The position numbers and the translations under genes are program-made. Shown here one piece after another: positions 31,708 to 39,781 of a DNA stretch of 47,019 nt. Location of the stretch: assembly GCA_029012445.1 (NCBI GenBank), contig JAQXMC010000016.1, forward strand, positions 1 through 47,019, read 5' to 3'. Under the pieces are notes generated by a model. It worked only from the letters and a program-made list of their open reading frames with translations. It did not search any database and was not told the DNA's origin. Position 1 is the first letter of the stretch. The number at the start of each line of letters is the position of its first letter. This DNA comes from Oscillospiraceae bacterium. Lineage in GTDB: Bacteria > Bacillota > Clostridia > Oscillospirales > Acutalibacteraceae.

Positions 31708-32304
31708 ATGAAAAAGGAACGACTGCCAAAAATCGGAATGAGAAACATAAAAACGGGAATTGCGGTTTTTATCTGTATGTTCAGCTATTCCCTTGCCCGT
31801 TTTATTCTGAATCAGACTGCCTCAAACGCAGGCGCTGTCCACAGGCTTTTTGATTTTCTCGTCAACGAGCATACGCCTATTTATGCCTGTCTCGCCGCCG
31901 TTATCGTTATGCGCAGCAGTGTTTCGCAATCGTTCAGATCGGGAATATCAAGAATAATCGGTACTGTCATCGGCGGTTTATTCGGTATTCTGGTGCTTTA
32001 TATCGAGCGCATTTCAATAGTTGAAACGCTCGACTTTATATTCGTGCCGTTGGGCGTCGTTCTTCTGATTTATTTTCTGACGCTCACAAAAGAAACGGAC
32101 GCCACTTCGATTGCGGCCGCAACTTTCCTGATAATAGTGATAACCGTCGGCAGCAACAGCCCTCACCTTTATGCGTTTAACCGTATACTCAGCACCGCCT
32201 ACGGCGTTACGGTTTCGCTTCTTGTGAACCGCTTCGTCGGGAAATCACCGGCGGAAACACAAACGAACACTGATGGGAGTAAGAATAATGAAAAGAAAAA
32301 CTAA
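31708..32304 (+). CDS. ArAE/FUSC-like membrane protein (DUF939-like)
   Basis: 198 residues with at least five predicted membrane segments (e.g. TGIAVFICMFSYSLARFIL, FVPLGVVLLIYFLTL). The pattern resembles the aromatic acid exporter N-terminal domain found alone in Firmicutes. It lacks the cytosolic domain of full exporters. It starts at the ATG at 31708 (a GTG at 31702 is an alternative), preceded by GTGAGGTG. The 3' end overlaps the next gene by 17 nt. Substrate unknown. Confidence 0.7.
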   Translation: MKKERLPKIGMRNIKTGIAVFICMFSYSLARFILNQTASNAGAVHRLFDFLVNEHTPIYACLAAVIVMRSSVSQSFRSGISRIIGTVIGGLFGILVLYIERISIVETLDFIFVPLGVVLLIYFLTLTKETDATSIAAATFLIIVITVGSNSPHLYAFNRILSTAYGVTVSLLVNRFVGKSPAETQTNTDGSKNNEKKN

Positions 32305-33148
32305 AATAATATCGGTCATTGCCGCACTTATAGTTATAATAAGTGCAGTTGCCGCCGCGGCTTATTATGAGCTTTCCGGACTCAAGCCGATCGAGCCCAA
32401 GGAGACGGTTTCAATATCCGCTTCTTCCGTCAAGGATCTTACCAAAATTAAAATGATAGCTCACCGAGGCCTTTCTGCGACTGCGCCTGAAAATACGCTT
32501 GCGGCTTTCAAGGCGGCCTGCGACGCCGGATATTACGGCGTAGAATATGATATTCAGCTGACGGGCGACGGCGTCTGGGTTGTGTCGCATGATCCGTCGC
32601 TTAAAAGAATGACGGGCGAAAATATAAAGATCGCCGAAACGGAGCTTTCCGACCTGAAGAAGATAAGCTATAATAACGGCGCAAACATAGACAAATATGA
32701 CGGAATAACTATACCGACGCTTGAGGAGACTCTCGCTCTCGTTTCACAATACGGCATAGTTTCCGTTATCGAGATAAAGACCGGGACTGCCGACAAGATA
32801 GATGAGCTTATGGCTCTGCTCGAAAAATATAAGGTCCTCGATAAGGTACGCATAATTTCCTTCAACGAGGAGCCTTTGAAAAAGGTCAAGGAGCTCAGCG
32901 GTCAGACTCCGGTTTCCTATCTGACGGATAAGGTTGATGAAAGCGTTATAGAGCTTTGCAAAAACGACGGTTTTGAGGCTGTCAGCTTCAATAAGTCAAA
33001 ATGCGGTGAGGATTCGGTCAGAATGATAATTGACGCCGGCCTTATTCCGCAATGCTGGACTGTCGATAAAATAAGCGACTTTGAAAAATTCGCAGGCTTC
33101 GGAGTCGAATATTTCACCAGCAACTGCCTGCTTCCCGCTGAAAAATAA
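32288..33148 (+). CDS. Membrane-anchored glycerophosphodiester phosphodiesterase
   Basis: 286 residues. An N-terminal transmembrane segment (~7-27) places the catalytic domain outside the cytoplasm. The GDPD motifs are intact: H59-R60-G61 followed by PENT (67-70), E86-x-D88 in VEYDIQ, and H101 in SHDPS; later VIEIKTG. It would release glycerol phosphate from glycerophosphodiesters of lipids. It overlaps the previous gene by 17 nt; start supported by GATGGGAG upstream. It is the last gene of the rsmD-coaD cluster. Confidence 0.9.
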   Translation: MKRKTKIISVIAALIVIISAVAAAAYYELSGLKPIEPKETVSISASSVKDLTKIKMIAHRGLSATAPENTLAAFKAACDAGYYGVEYDIQLTGDGVWVVSHDPSLKRMTGENIKIAETELSDLKKISYNNGANIDKYDGITIPTLEETLALVSQYGIVSVIEIKTGTADKIDELMALLEKYKVLDKVRIISFNEEPLKKVKELSGQTPVSYLTDKVDESVIELCKNDGFEAVSFNKSKCGEDSVRMIIDAGLIPQCWTVDKISDFEKFAGFGVEYFTSNCLLPAEK

Positions 33149-33175
33149 GCCGAAGAATAATACTGAACATAAAAG

Positions 33176-33243
33176 CGCGCCGCACAAACGGATACCGTTC
33201 ACAGCTCTCATTTGCCGTGAAAACAGGATGCCGCTTGTGCGCG
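33176..33243. other. Imperfect inverted repeat after the GDPD gene
   Basis: Arms GCGCGCCGCACAAACGG and CCGCTTGTGCGCG can pair over about 11 bp with one mismatch. Possibly a transcription terminator, but no T run follows. The rest of the gap 33149-33344 shows nothing else. Confidence 0.35.
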
Positions 33244-33344
33244 TTCTGCATTGACGGATATCAGGCGGCATTGTGCGTGAGCGTCATAATAGATATTATT
33301 ATCGTTTAAATTCTCATTTTCATTGAGCAACGGAGGAACAGAAC

Positions 33345-33809
33345 ATGACGGCAGAAGAAATGTGGAACAGATTTTGCTCAGAAAGCGGCACCGATAAGAG
33401 CCTGCCCCATGAAGCGTGGGCTTTTTGCGGCGGCGGACCTTTTGCGGATGAGCTGGCTTCTCTTGTCCTGAAGGGAGTCAAAACCGCTACGGCGAGCGCC
33501 CTGATAGCGTATGAAACAGAGGGCGAGAAAATACCTGAGCCCGGCTGCTTAAGCGTCATTTTATACTCAAGCGGTGAAGCGGCGGGAATCATCAGAGACA
33601 CCAAGGTCTCTCTTGTTCCCTTCAATGAAGTCTCTCGGGAACACGCCTATAAAGAGGGTGAGGGAGAAAGAACTCTCGAAGAGTGACGGGAGGTCCACAA
33701 AAGAGCGTTCACGCCCAACTATAAGGCCGCAGGCAAAGAGTTTGACGAAAAAGGGATCTGCGTATTGGAAGAGTTCGAGCTTGTTTATCCTTGTAATCCG
33801 GATAGATAA
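33345..33809 (+). pseudogene. ASCH domain protein interrupted by a TGA stop
   Basis: The first 113 codons read as an ASCH-domain protein (WAFCGGGPFADELASLVLKGVKTATAS, EGEKIPEPG). The TGA at 33684-33686 then falls in the segment that normally reads like W-R-x-V-H, and the same frame continues for 40 codons (REVHKRAFTPNY, then AAGKEFDEKG, LEEFELVYP) to a TAA at 33807-33809. This is a single nonsense change, probably TGG to TGA, in an otherwise complete 154-codon gene. ASCH proteins are RNA- or nucleoside-binding small proteins. Sequencing error is possible. Confidence 0.75.
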
Positions 33810-33862
33810 TTTTTCGCGGTTTATCCGCAGGATAAAATCATTAAATATAAGAAAATCGGCGA

Positions 33863-33884
33863 CCGCATGACAATGCTCATGCGG
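33863..33884. terminator. Hairpin after the ASCH gene
   Basis: CCGCATGA/TCATGCGG stem (33863-33870 with 33877-33884), 6-base loop, then CCGCTTTGCTTTCCTT. Weak T content. Confidence 0.4.
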
Positions 33885-34005
33885 CCGCTTTGCTTTCCTT
33901 ATAATCCGATAGTTTTCCCACACCGTTTCTGCCAGATATTAACAGCTCGATAAGCTGAAGCTTCGGTGCATACTAAAAAAGAAAAACATATCGGGAGATG
34001 TAATT

Positions 34006-34986
34006 ATGCTAAAATTTGCAGTTTTTGATTCAAGGGAATACGACAGACCGGGCTTTGATAAATTTTCCGAGGGCAAGGATATCGAGCTGAAACATTACGA
34101 GACAAAGCTCAACGCCGATACCGTCATACTCGCTAAAGGCTACGACGGCGTTATAGTGTTCGTCAACGATACCGTTGACAGCTTCGTTATCGACAAGCTT
34201 TGCCAATACGGCGTTAAGCTTATCGCGCTTCGCTGCGCAGGCTTCAACAATGTTGATCTGAACGCCGCCAAGGGCAGAATACCGGTTGTCAGAGTTCCGG
34301 CCTATTCGCCGAGAACGGTCGCCGAACACACCATGGCAATGCTTCTGACCTCTATCAGAAGAATACACAAGGCGTATATCAGAACGAGAAACTTCAATTT
34401 CAGCGTCAATGATTTCACGGGCTTTGAGTTCTACGGAAAGACGGTGGGCGTCATAGGAACGGGCAAGATCGGCAGAGCGTTTATCGACATCTGCAACGGC
34501 TTCGGAATGAATGTCGTCGCCTATGACATTTATCCAGATGAGAGCGTTAAGGCGGAATATGTCACTCTTGACGAGCTTTTCGCCCGCAGCGATATAATTT
34601 CTCTTCACTGCCCGCTGACAAAGGAAAACCGGCATATCATCAACAGCGAGTCAATCGCAAAAATGAAAAAGGGAGTCGTTATAGCCAACACCTCAAGAGG
34701 CCTGCTTATAGACACGCAGGCGCTGATAAACGGAATAAAGGAGAAAAAGGTCGGAGCGGCCTGTCTCGATGTTTATGAAGAAGAGTCGGATATATTCTTC
34801 GAGGACTTTTCCGGCCACATTGTTCAGGATGACACTCTGACCAGACTTATTGCAATGCCGAATGTTATAGTCACCTCTCACCAGGCCTTTCTGACAAAAG
34901 AAGCGCTTGAAAATATAGCCGAAACGACCATAAACAACATTGAAAGCTTTTTCAAAGGCAACATTTGCAATGAGGTAACGGCGTAA
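34006..34986 (+). CDS. D-2-hydroxyacid dehydrogenase (D-lactate dehydrogenase type)
   Basis: 326 residues. NAD-dependent reduction of 2-ketoacids, most likely pyruvate to D-lactate as a fermentation end-step. The NAD-binding motif is GVIGTGKIG (148-156), D174 follows the second strand (VAYDIYP), and the catalytic residues R231, a Glu in the EEES region (258-260) and H292 (SHQAF) are in place. Residues 1-100 and 290-326 form the substrate domain. A GGGAG ribosome site precedes the ATG. LdhA/DdhA-type identity is by motif pattern only. Confidence 0.88.
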   Translation: MLKFAVFDSREYDRPGFDKFSEGKDIELKHYETKLNADTVILAKGYDGVIVFVNDTVDSFVIDKLCQYGVKLIALRCAGFNNVDLNAAKGRIPVVRVPAYSPRTVAEHTMAMLLTSIRRIHKAYIRTRNFNFSVNDFTGFEFYGKTVGVIGTGKIGRAFIDICNGFGMNVVAYDIYPDESVKAEYVTLDELFARSDIISLHCPLTKENRHIINSESIAKMKKGVVIANTSRGLLIDTQALINGIKEKKVGAACLDVYEEESDIFFEDFSGHIVQDDTLTRLIAMPNVIVTSHQAFLTKEALENIAETTINNIESFFKGNICNEVTA

Positions 34987-35166
34987 GCGCCGCCAAGGCT
35001 GCCTGTGAATGCTTTGCGCCGAAGACGGAAACTTATGATAAGCGAAGCCCGCAAGCGGCCTTTTTTCAGATTTTATTCCGACTGAAACTGTCTGCTGAAA
35101 ATCAAGTATCGAAAAAGATCGAAAACAGAGTTTTTAAATAAACGAATAAAATTTTGCCGCTATCGC

Positions 35167-35195
35167 TTGACAAAAAGATATTTTGCTCCTATAAT
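35167..35195 (+). promoter_or_regulatory. Consensus promoter of the LexA-boxed regulator gene
   Basis: TTGACA at 35167-35172, a 17-base spacer and TATAAT at 35190-35195: perfect consensus at both hexamers. A strong promoter like this usually needs a repressor; the LexA box lies just downstream. Confidence 0.9.
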
Positions 35196-35206
35196 TAAAT
35201 CATAAA

Positions 35207-35220
35207 CGAACATTTGTTCG
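35207..35220 (+). promoter_or_regulatory. LexA (SOS) box
   Basis: CGAACATTTGTTCG: inverted CGAAC and GTTCG half-sites with a 4-base spacer, the Firmicute LexA/DinR operator pattern. It lies about 12 nt after the -10 element, near the expected transcription start, where LexA binding would block initiation. Confidence 0.8.
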
Positions 35221-35248
35221 ATAGATTGAAAATAAAGGAGCGAAGAAA

Positions 35249-35872
35249 ATGTATTCGAACATAAAATATCCGCAGAGGGGCCGCCGTGAAAACGGCGAAA
35301 TTCAATATGATGAAGCCTGTCGGGCTTTTTTTAACTGGAAAGACGCAGTGGCTGAGAGCGCAGAGGAATATTCTGAAAGAATAAGAAAGCTGAAGCTTCT
35401 CGGGATCGTCCGCTCAATAATCGAAAACGAGCTGACAAAGGAACAGCGGGATATGCTCAGGCTTCATTATCTTGAAAATAAAAACGGGGAGGAGATAGCC
35501 GCAATGTACGGTGTGAGCCGCTCGACCGTTTGCCGGAATCTGACAAAAATAACCGATGTTTTCAGGCTGAGGATGAAATATGTTTTTGAATATGCAGACT
35601 CCGACATCAGAGACGAAGCTGTTCCGGCTTATATCGAGCAGGCTCTGTCCGTGATGTCCTTTCATTCGGCAAAGCCTGAAAGCATGGGAGACAGGCTGCG
35701 GAAAGCAAGACAGAAAAAACTGCTGACGACCTCGCTCGTGTCGGAGCTTACGGGCGTTGCGCAAAAAAGAATAGAGAGCTTTGAGCAGGGCGGCGTGTTG
35801 AATACGGACGAGTTCGTCAAGCTCATTTCATTTTATAAGATAAGTGCGGATCAGGCGGTTTTCGGTGTTTGA
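35249..35872 (+). CDS. Sigma region 4-like / XRE-type regulator, LexA-controlled
   Basis: 207 residues. Residues ~60-104 form a helix-turn-helix like sigma-70 region 4 (LTKEQRDMLRLHYLENKNG, EEIAAMYGVSRSTVCRNL). Residues ~147-203 form a second, XRE-type helix-turn-helix (LTTSLVSELTGVAQKRIESF). There is no region 2, so it is not a full sigma factor. AAAGGAG precedes the ATG. It sits behind a consensus promoter and a LexA box, implying induction by DNA damage. A small coiled-coil gene follows 12 nt downstream. Family unknown to me; a regulator of a mobile element or of damage response are both possible. Confidence 0.75.
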   Translation: MYSNIKYPQRGRRENGEIQYDEACRAFFNWKDAVAESAEEYSERIRKLKLLGIVRSIIENELTKEQRDMLRLHYLENKNGEEIAAMYGVSRSTVCRNLTKITDVFRLRMKYVFEYADSDIRDEAVPAYIEQALSVMSFHSAKPESMGDRLRKARQKKLLTTSLVSELTGVAQKRIESFEQGGVLNTDEFVKLISFYKISADQAVFGV

Positions 35873-35884
35873 GGAGGATGAAAT

Positions 35885-36094
35885 ATGGGAAATATATATG
35901 AACTGAGAGAAACCTATGAAAATTGCATATGCGTTCAGAAAAATGTTATAGCAAAGACTCGGCTGAAGCTTAAAAAAGCGGAAAAGGAGCTGGATTTTGC
36001 CGAAATAAGGCGGCTGAGGTACTTGCTGAATATTCTTTATGACGAAAAAAGCGAGCTTGAGGAGAGGTGCAACGGGCTGAAGGAATACGCATAA
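35885..36094 (+). CDS. Small coiled-coil protein, partner of the regulator
   Basis: 69 residues, almost entirely charged helix (LKLKKAEKELDFAEIRRLRYL). It starts at the ATG at 35885 with AGGAGGATG upstream, 12 nt after the regulator. The same-operon arrangement suggests a linked role. No domain is recognised. Confidence 0.7.
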   Translation: MGNIYELRETYENCICVQKNVIAKTRLKLKKAEKELDFAEIRRLRYLLNILYDEKSELEERCNGLKEYA

Positions 36095-36113
36095 AATAAA
36101 TTTGCGCTAAATA

Positions 36114-36142
36114 GTGACAAAACGGATAATATGTGTTACAAT
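36114..36142 (+). promoter_or_regulatory. Promoter of the 36175 gene
   Basis: GTGACA at 36114-36119, a 17-base spacer and TACAAT at 36137-36142, with TG at the extended -10 position. It lies 33 nt upstream of the ATG. Confidence 0.65.
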
Positions 36143-36174
36143 ATATAAGTATATATAATTAAGGAGTGTAACAA

Positions 36175-37020
36175 ATGGCAGATATACAGGAGAGATTATC
36201 GTCCGTTATAAAGGGAATGGAGGAAACGCTCGGCAGCAACGGCTTCAGACCTGTTGACACTCAGGATGATAAAAGCTTCGCATATGAGAATGACAAGGGA
36301 ACGGTCAAAATCGTCTATAACGACAACAAGATTTTTTTGTACGCTTCGGATCTTTCTTATGCCGAAGCCACTGACGACGATTATAAGCGCATATCTCTGT
36401 CCCTTTTCGATGATAACAGCACCGACGGCGATATAAAATATATCGCAAGCGATTTCAGTGAGAGCATAAACGAAAAATTTGCGGCGAAGAAAGCGGTCAG
36501 AAAAAATAATTTCAAGGCTCCGCCGACGGTTTCAAAAACGGCGGTCAGAAGCGGCGGAATGTCATATGACGCAAACACGCTCGCCAGCAGAATGTGCCTT
36601 GTCTTTCCGGAGCTCAAGCCATACTATAAGGAGAACATAGCGACCTACGGCGAGCTTCTGGCCGAGGACTTTTTCACAAACCACGCCAACGCTCTTATCG
36701 TGGACGCAATAAAGAAAAACGAGCCGGCAACGATGAAGAAAATGTTCAATATTCTGAATGATATCTACGCCGACGGCTCAAACGATGTTCAGGATATCGT
36801 CGCAGTCACTATCCTCGGCTCGCTTGATAACGATCAGATTCTTCTGGCCAACTGCGTTGATTATATGAGTCCCAATCTTGCTCCGGTCGTTATCGGAGTC
36901 AATCAATATCTCGCTTCTCACAGCGGAAAGAGAGCCAAGAAGAAACTGCTTGATCCGCCTGCTTATAAGCCTAAAAAAGAGAAAAAAAGCAGCATGATGA
37001 GCCAGCTCGGAAACAACTGA
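36175..37020 (+). CDS. Unrecognised cytosolic protein, 281 residues
   Basis: I recognise no family. Residues ~1-85 form a small alpha/beta domain (GFRPVDTQDDKSFAYENDKG, VKIVYNDNKIFLYASDLSYAEATDD). After a low-complexity linker, residues ~132-255 are helical (FPELKPYYKENIATYGELLAEDFF), and the C-terminus is Lys-rich (KPKKEKKSS). No signal peptide or membrane segment. AAGGAG precedes the ATG. It has its own promoter and terminator, so it forms a single-gene unit. Confidence 0.7.
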   Translation: MADIQERLSSVIKGMEETLGSNGFRPVDTQDDKSFAYENDKGTVKIVYNDNKIFLYASDLSYAEATDDDYKRISLSLFDDNSTDGDIKYIASDFSESINEKFAAKKAVRKNNFKAPPTVSKTAVRSGGMSYDANTLASRMCLVFPELKPYYKENIATYGELLAEDFFTNHANALIVDAIKKNEPATMKKMFNILNDIYADGSNDVQDIVAVTILGSLDNDQILLANCVDYMSPNLAPVVIGVNQYLASHSGKRAKKKLLDPPAYKPKKEKKSSMMSQLGNN

Positions 37021-37042
37021 TATAAACAGAACAGCATTTTGA

Positions 37043-37070
37043 AAAGCACCGCAGTCAAAAGCGGTGCTTT
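37043..37070 (+). terminator. Intrinsic terminator after the 36175 gene
   Basis: Ten-bp stem AAAGCACCGC/GCGGTGCTTT (37043-37052 with 37061-37070) with an 8-base loop, then a T-rich stretch. Confidence 0.75.
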
Positions 37071-37128
37071 GATAATTTCCCGATTCCGATATATCTTTTC
37101 GGCTGCGGCTTTGATTTCTGCCCCACCC

Positions 37129-37157
37129 TTGCCTTTTTATCCGATATAGTATATAAT
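37129..37157 (+). promoter_or_regulatory. rsmI promoter
   Basis: TTGCCT at 37129-37134, a 17-base spacer and TATAAT at 37152-37157. Confidence 0.7.
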
Positions 37158-37190
37158 ATTGCGGAATATAACCGAAACGGAATGATATTT

Positions 37191-38075
37191 ATGTATGAAA
37201 ATCCCGAATACGGAACGCTTTATATAGTGGCGACGCCCATCGGCAACTCGCGGGATATGTCGCCAAGGGGAATAGACATCCTGACAAGCTGCGACATGAT
37301 AGCCGCCGAGGATACCCGCCGCTCGATGATACTTCTCAACAAGCTCGGAATAAAGAACAAGCTTGTCTCAAACCACAAATTCAACGAATACGGCAAATCG
37401 TCTTATTTCATATCGGAGCTGAAATCGGGCAAAAGCGTCGCTGTCATAACCGACGCCGGCACGCCCTGCATATCCGATCCGGGGAATGAGCTGATAAGAT
37501 CGGCGGTTGAAAACGGAGTGAGAGTCATCGGGATTCCGGGCTGCTGCGCCGCTGTCACCGCGCTGTCGATCTCGGGCTTTGATCTGAGTTCATTTTTGTT
37601 TTACGGCTTCTTCCCGAGGGAAAATTCAGACAGGCGAAAGCTTCTTGAGGAGATGAGAAAGGGCGTCGGGACGAGAACATACGCTTTCTATGAGTCCCCG
37701 AAGCGCATTATGAGCACCGTTGAATTTTTTATTGAAAGCGCAGCTGAGTGCAGAATGTGCCTTTGCAACGACCTGACAAAGCTTCACGAGATGACATTCA
37801 GAGGAACGCCCGCCGAGGTCAGGGAGCAGCTTCTGGCAAAGGGAAACTACGACAAGGGCGAATTTGCGCTTATTGTTGAAATAGACAAAGACTATATTTT
37901 CAACAAGGTCGAGCATACGGTGTCAGCGGAAGCAATGCTCGTTGACGCAATCGTTCAGAAAAACTGCACGGTTAAGGAGGCAATAAAAGCCGTTCTTGCC
38001 GACGAAAACAATTCTTACAGCAAAAATGAATTATACGCGGCGAGTCTTAATCTGAAAAATATGTTTTCAAGATAA
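37191..38075 (+). CDS. rsmI: 16S rRNA (cytidine1402-2'-O)-methyltransferase RsmI
   Basis: 294 residues (297 if the ATG at 37182 is used; I chose 37191 because GGA spacing fits and the family N-terminus YGTLYIVATPIGN comes soon after). SAM-dependent methylation of C1402 in 16S rRNA. Tetrapyrrole-methylase fold with conserved VATPIGN, AAEDTRRS, TDAGTPCISDPG and FYESPKR. The gene that follows is a second methyltransferase, 11 nt downstream. Confidence 0.93.
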   Translation: MYENPEYGTLYIVATPIGNSRDMSPRGIDILTSCDMIAAEDTRRSMILLNKLGIKNKLVSNHKFNEYGKSSYFISELKSGKSVAVITDAGTPCISDPGNELIRSAVENGVRVIGIPGCCAAVTALSISGFDLSSFLFYGFFPRENSDRRKLLEEMRKGVGTRTYAFYESPKRIMSTVEFFIESAAECRMCLCNDLTKLHEMTFRGTPAEVREQLLAKGNYDKGEFALIVEIDKDYIFNKVEHTVSAEAMLVDAIVQKNCTVKEAIKAVLADENNSYSKNELYAASLNLKNMFSR

Positions 38076-38086
38076 GGGGAATTTTC

Positions 38087-39256
38087 GTGAGCAATATCAG
38101 CGGGGAAATAGCCGGGCTTCTGGAAAAAACAGTGAAAATAGTTCTTTCCGAGCCGACAGACAGTGAGAAGTTTGATAAAATTATCGTCAAGCCGGTTGAG
38201 ATAAAAGGCGAGAGACGATATCAGTCCGAAAGATTCAGAGATAAAAAGGTCTTTCATCTGAATCTGAAGCGGGAGGATTTTCTGAAATATTTTTCCGCCG
38301 AGCTTGACGGAAATTACAGACAGATACTCGTTGTAACCGAGGAGCAAAGCCTGCATTATCATCTTAAATCAGGCGGCTATAAAAAGAAAACGAGCGAAAA
38401 CGCGGCAAGAAAAACCGCCGATCTCAGCCACAACAGAACAAAGGAATATATTCTCAGCGAGGGCGAGAATATCCCCGCTCTGGTCGAGCTTGGGGTTTTC
38501 ACTCCCGATTTTCGCATAGTCAAAGCGAAATATGATAAATATAAACAGATAAACCGCTTTATCGAGCTTGTTGACGATGAGTTTTCCAAATGCGAAAAGA
38601 GCGAGCTGACAATACTCGATTTCGGCTGCGGAAAGTCATATCTGACATTTATTCTTTATTACTATTTCACCGTCAAGAGAAAAATAAAAACGAAAATAAT
38701 CGGCTACGATCTCAAAAGAGATGTTGTCGAAAACTGCAACGCCATTGCCCGGAAATACGGCTATGACGGCCTGAAATTTGTTGTCAGCGATGTGACAAAG
38801 GATAAGCTTTATGATGAAAAGATCGACATGATAGTCACTCTCCACGCCTGCGACATTGCGACGGATTACGCTCTCGAATATGCTATCAGAAAAAATGTCG
38901 GCTATATCTTCTCGGTCCCCTGCTGCCAGCATGAGATAAACAGTCAGATAAAGCCGGGCGGCGACATGGATATAATGCTGAAACACGGAATAATCAAGGA
39001 GAGGCTTTCGGCTCTGCTGACGGATTCGATAAGAGCCGCGGTTCTCGAGGATATGGGGTACGCGGTCGATATGATCGAATTTATAGATTTCGCTCACTCA
39101 CCGAAAAACATCATGATAAGAGCGAGAAAATGCAAAGGCAGAGGAAGCGGCAGAAATATAGAAAACGCGCGGAAGCTATGCGAGAAATATCATTTCAGGC
39201 AAAGCCTTCTCGAAGCGGTGTCCGGACCGGAGGGTGAAAAGCCTGTTATATCTTGA
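38087..39256 (+). CDS. SAM-dependent methyltransferase, METTL25-like
   Basis: 389 residues, GTG start preceded by AAGGGGA. An N-terminal ~145-residue region of unknown fold precedes the Rossmann domain, whose SAM motif is LDFGCGKSYLTF (about residue 184). Later TLHACDIATDYALEYAI and SVPCCQHEIN resemble the METTL25/RRNAD1 group of methyltransferases. Substrate unknown; RNA is plausible given the neighbour rsmI. The last four bases overlap the promoter of the next gene. Confidence 0.8.
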   Translation: MSNISGEIAGLLEKTVKIVLSEPTDSEKFDKIIVKPVEIKGERRYQSERFRDKKVFHLNLKREDFLKYFSAELDGNYRQILVVTEEQSLHYHLKSGGYKKKTSENAARKTADLSHNRTKEYILSEGENIPALVELGVFTPDFRIVKAKYDKYKQINRFIELVDDEFSKCEKSELTILDFGCGKSYLTFILYYYFTVKRKIKTKIIGYDLKRDVVENCNAIARKYGYDGLKFVVSDVTKDKLYDEKIDMIVTLHACDIATDYALEYAIRKNVGYIFSVPCCQHEINSQIKPGGDMDIMLKHGIIKERLSALLTDSIRAAVLEDMGYAVDMIEFIDFAHSPKNIMIRARKCKGRGSGRNIENARKLCEKYHFRQSLLEAVSGPEGEKPVIS

Positions 39257-39281
39257 TTTACTGCGTAAAAAATGATATTAT
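39253..39281 (+). promoter_or_regulatory. Promoter of the DUF1934 gene
   Basis: TTGATT at 39253-39258, a 17-base spacer and TATTAT at 39276-39281. Confidence 0.55.
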
Positions 39282-39341
39282 ATTAAATTGGTAGAATTTG
39301 CGGCTTATATATAAAACAGCCGCGCAAAAGAAGGGCGAAAC

Positions 39342-39749
39342 TTGGAAGAAAAAGAAAAGCTTATTAAGATAGTCACAAAGCAGTGCACACAGGGCGAGAC
39401 CGAAAAAACGGTCATGCATACCGCCGCAAAAATAACGGGAACCGGCGACGACTATTCCATAACATATTTTGACGAAGACGGCGATCTCGAGGGCTGCGAA
39501 ACGACGCTCCACATATCGCGGGGCAGGCGGATATCCATTAACCGCAGAGGTCCTTTCAGCTCGCATATGGTAATAGAAAAGAGCGTCCGGCACCTGTCTC
39601 ACCATGAAACGCCGGCGGGCTCATTTATCATGGGCATGTCCTGCAAAGAGATTGATTCCGATTTCGACAACGGAAGGCTTCATTTCAGCTATGCGACCGA
39701 TGTGGAGATGGTACCGATAAGCGATATCGAGTTCGATTTTGAGTTTTAA
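39342..39749 (+). CDS. DUF1934 (YwiB-like) beta-barrel protein
   Basis: 135 residues. A lipocalin-like all-beta small protein of the DUF1934 family, which commonly sits just before argS in Firmicutes. Typical parts: KQCTQGETEKTVMHTAAK, ITYFDEDGDLEG, HMVIEKSVRHLSHHETPAGSF. TTG start, with AAGGGCGA upstream. Function unknown. Confidence 0.8.
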   Translation: MEEKEKLIKIVTKQCTQGETEKTVMHTAAKITGTGDDYSITYFDEDGDLEGCETTLHISRGRRISINRRGPFSSHMVIEKSVRHLSHHETPAGSFIMGMSCKEIDSDFDNGRLHFSYATDVEMVPISDIEFDFEF

Positions 39750-39781
39750 TAACCGAAAAGCGCAAACAAAGGGGTTTGAAT

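Noticed and set aside
33684..33686. TGA read as tryptophan (code change)
   Set aside because: Other genes here end at TGA and encode Trp as TGG, so a simple nonsense mutation is preferred.
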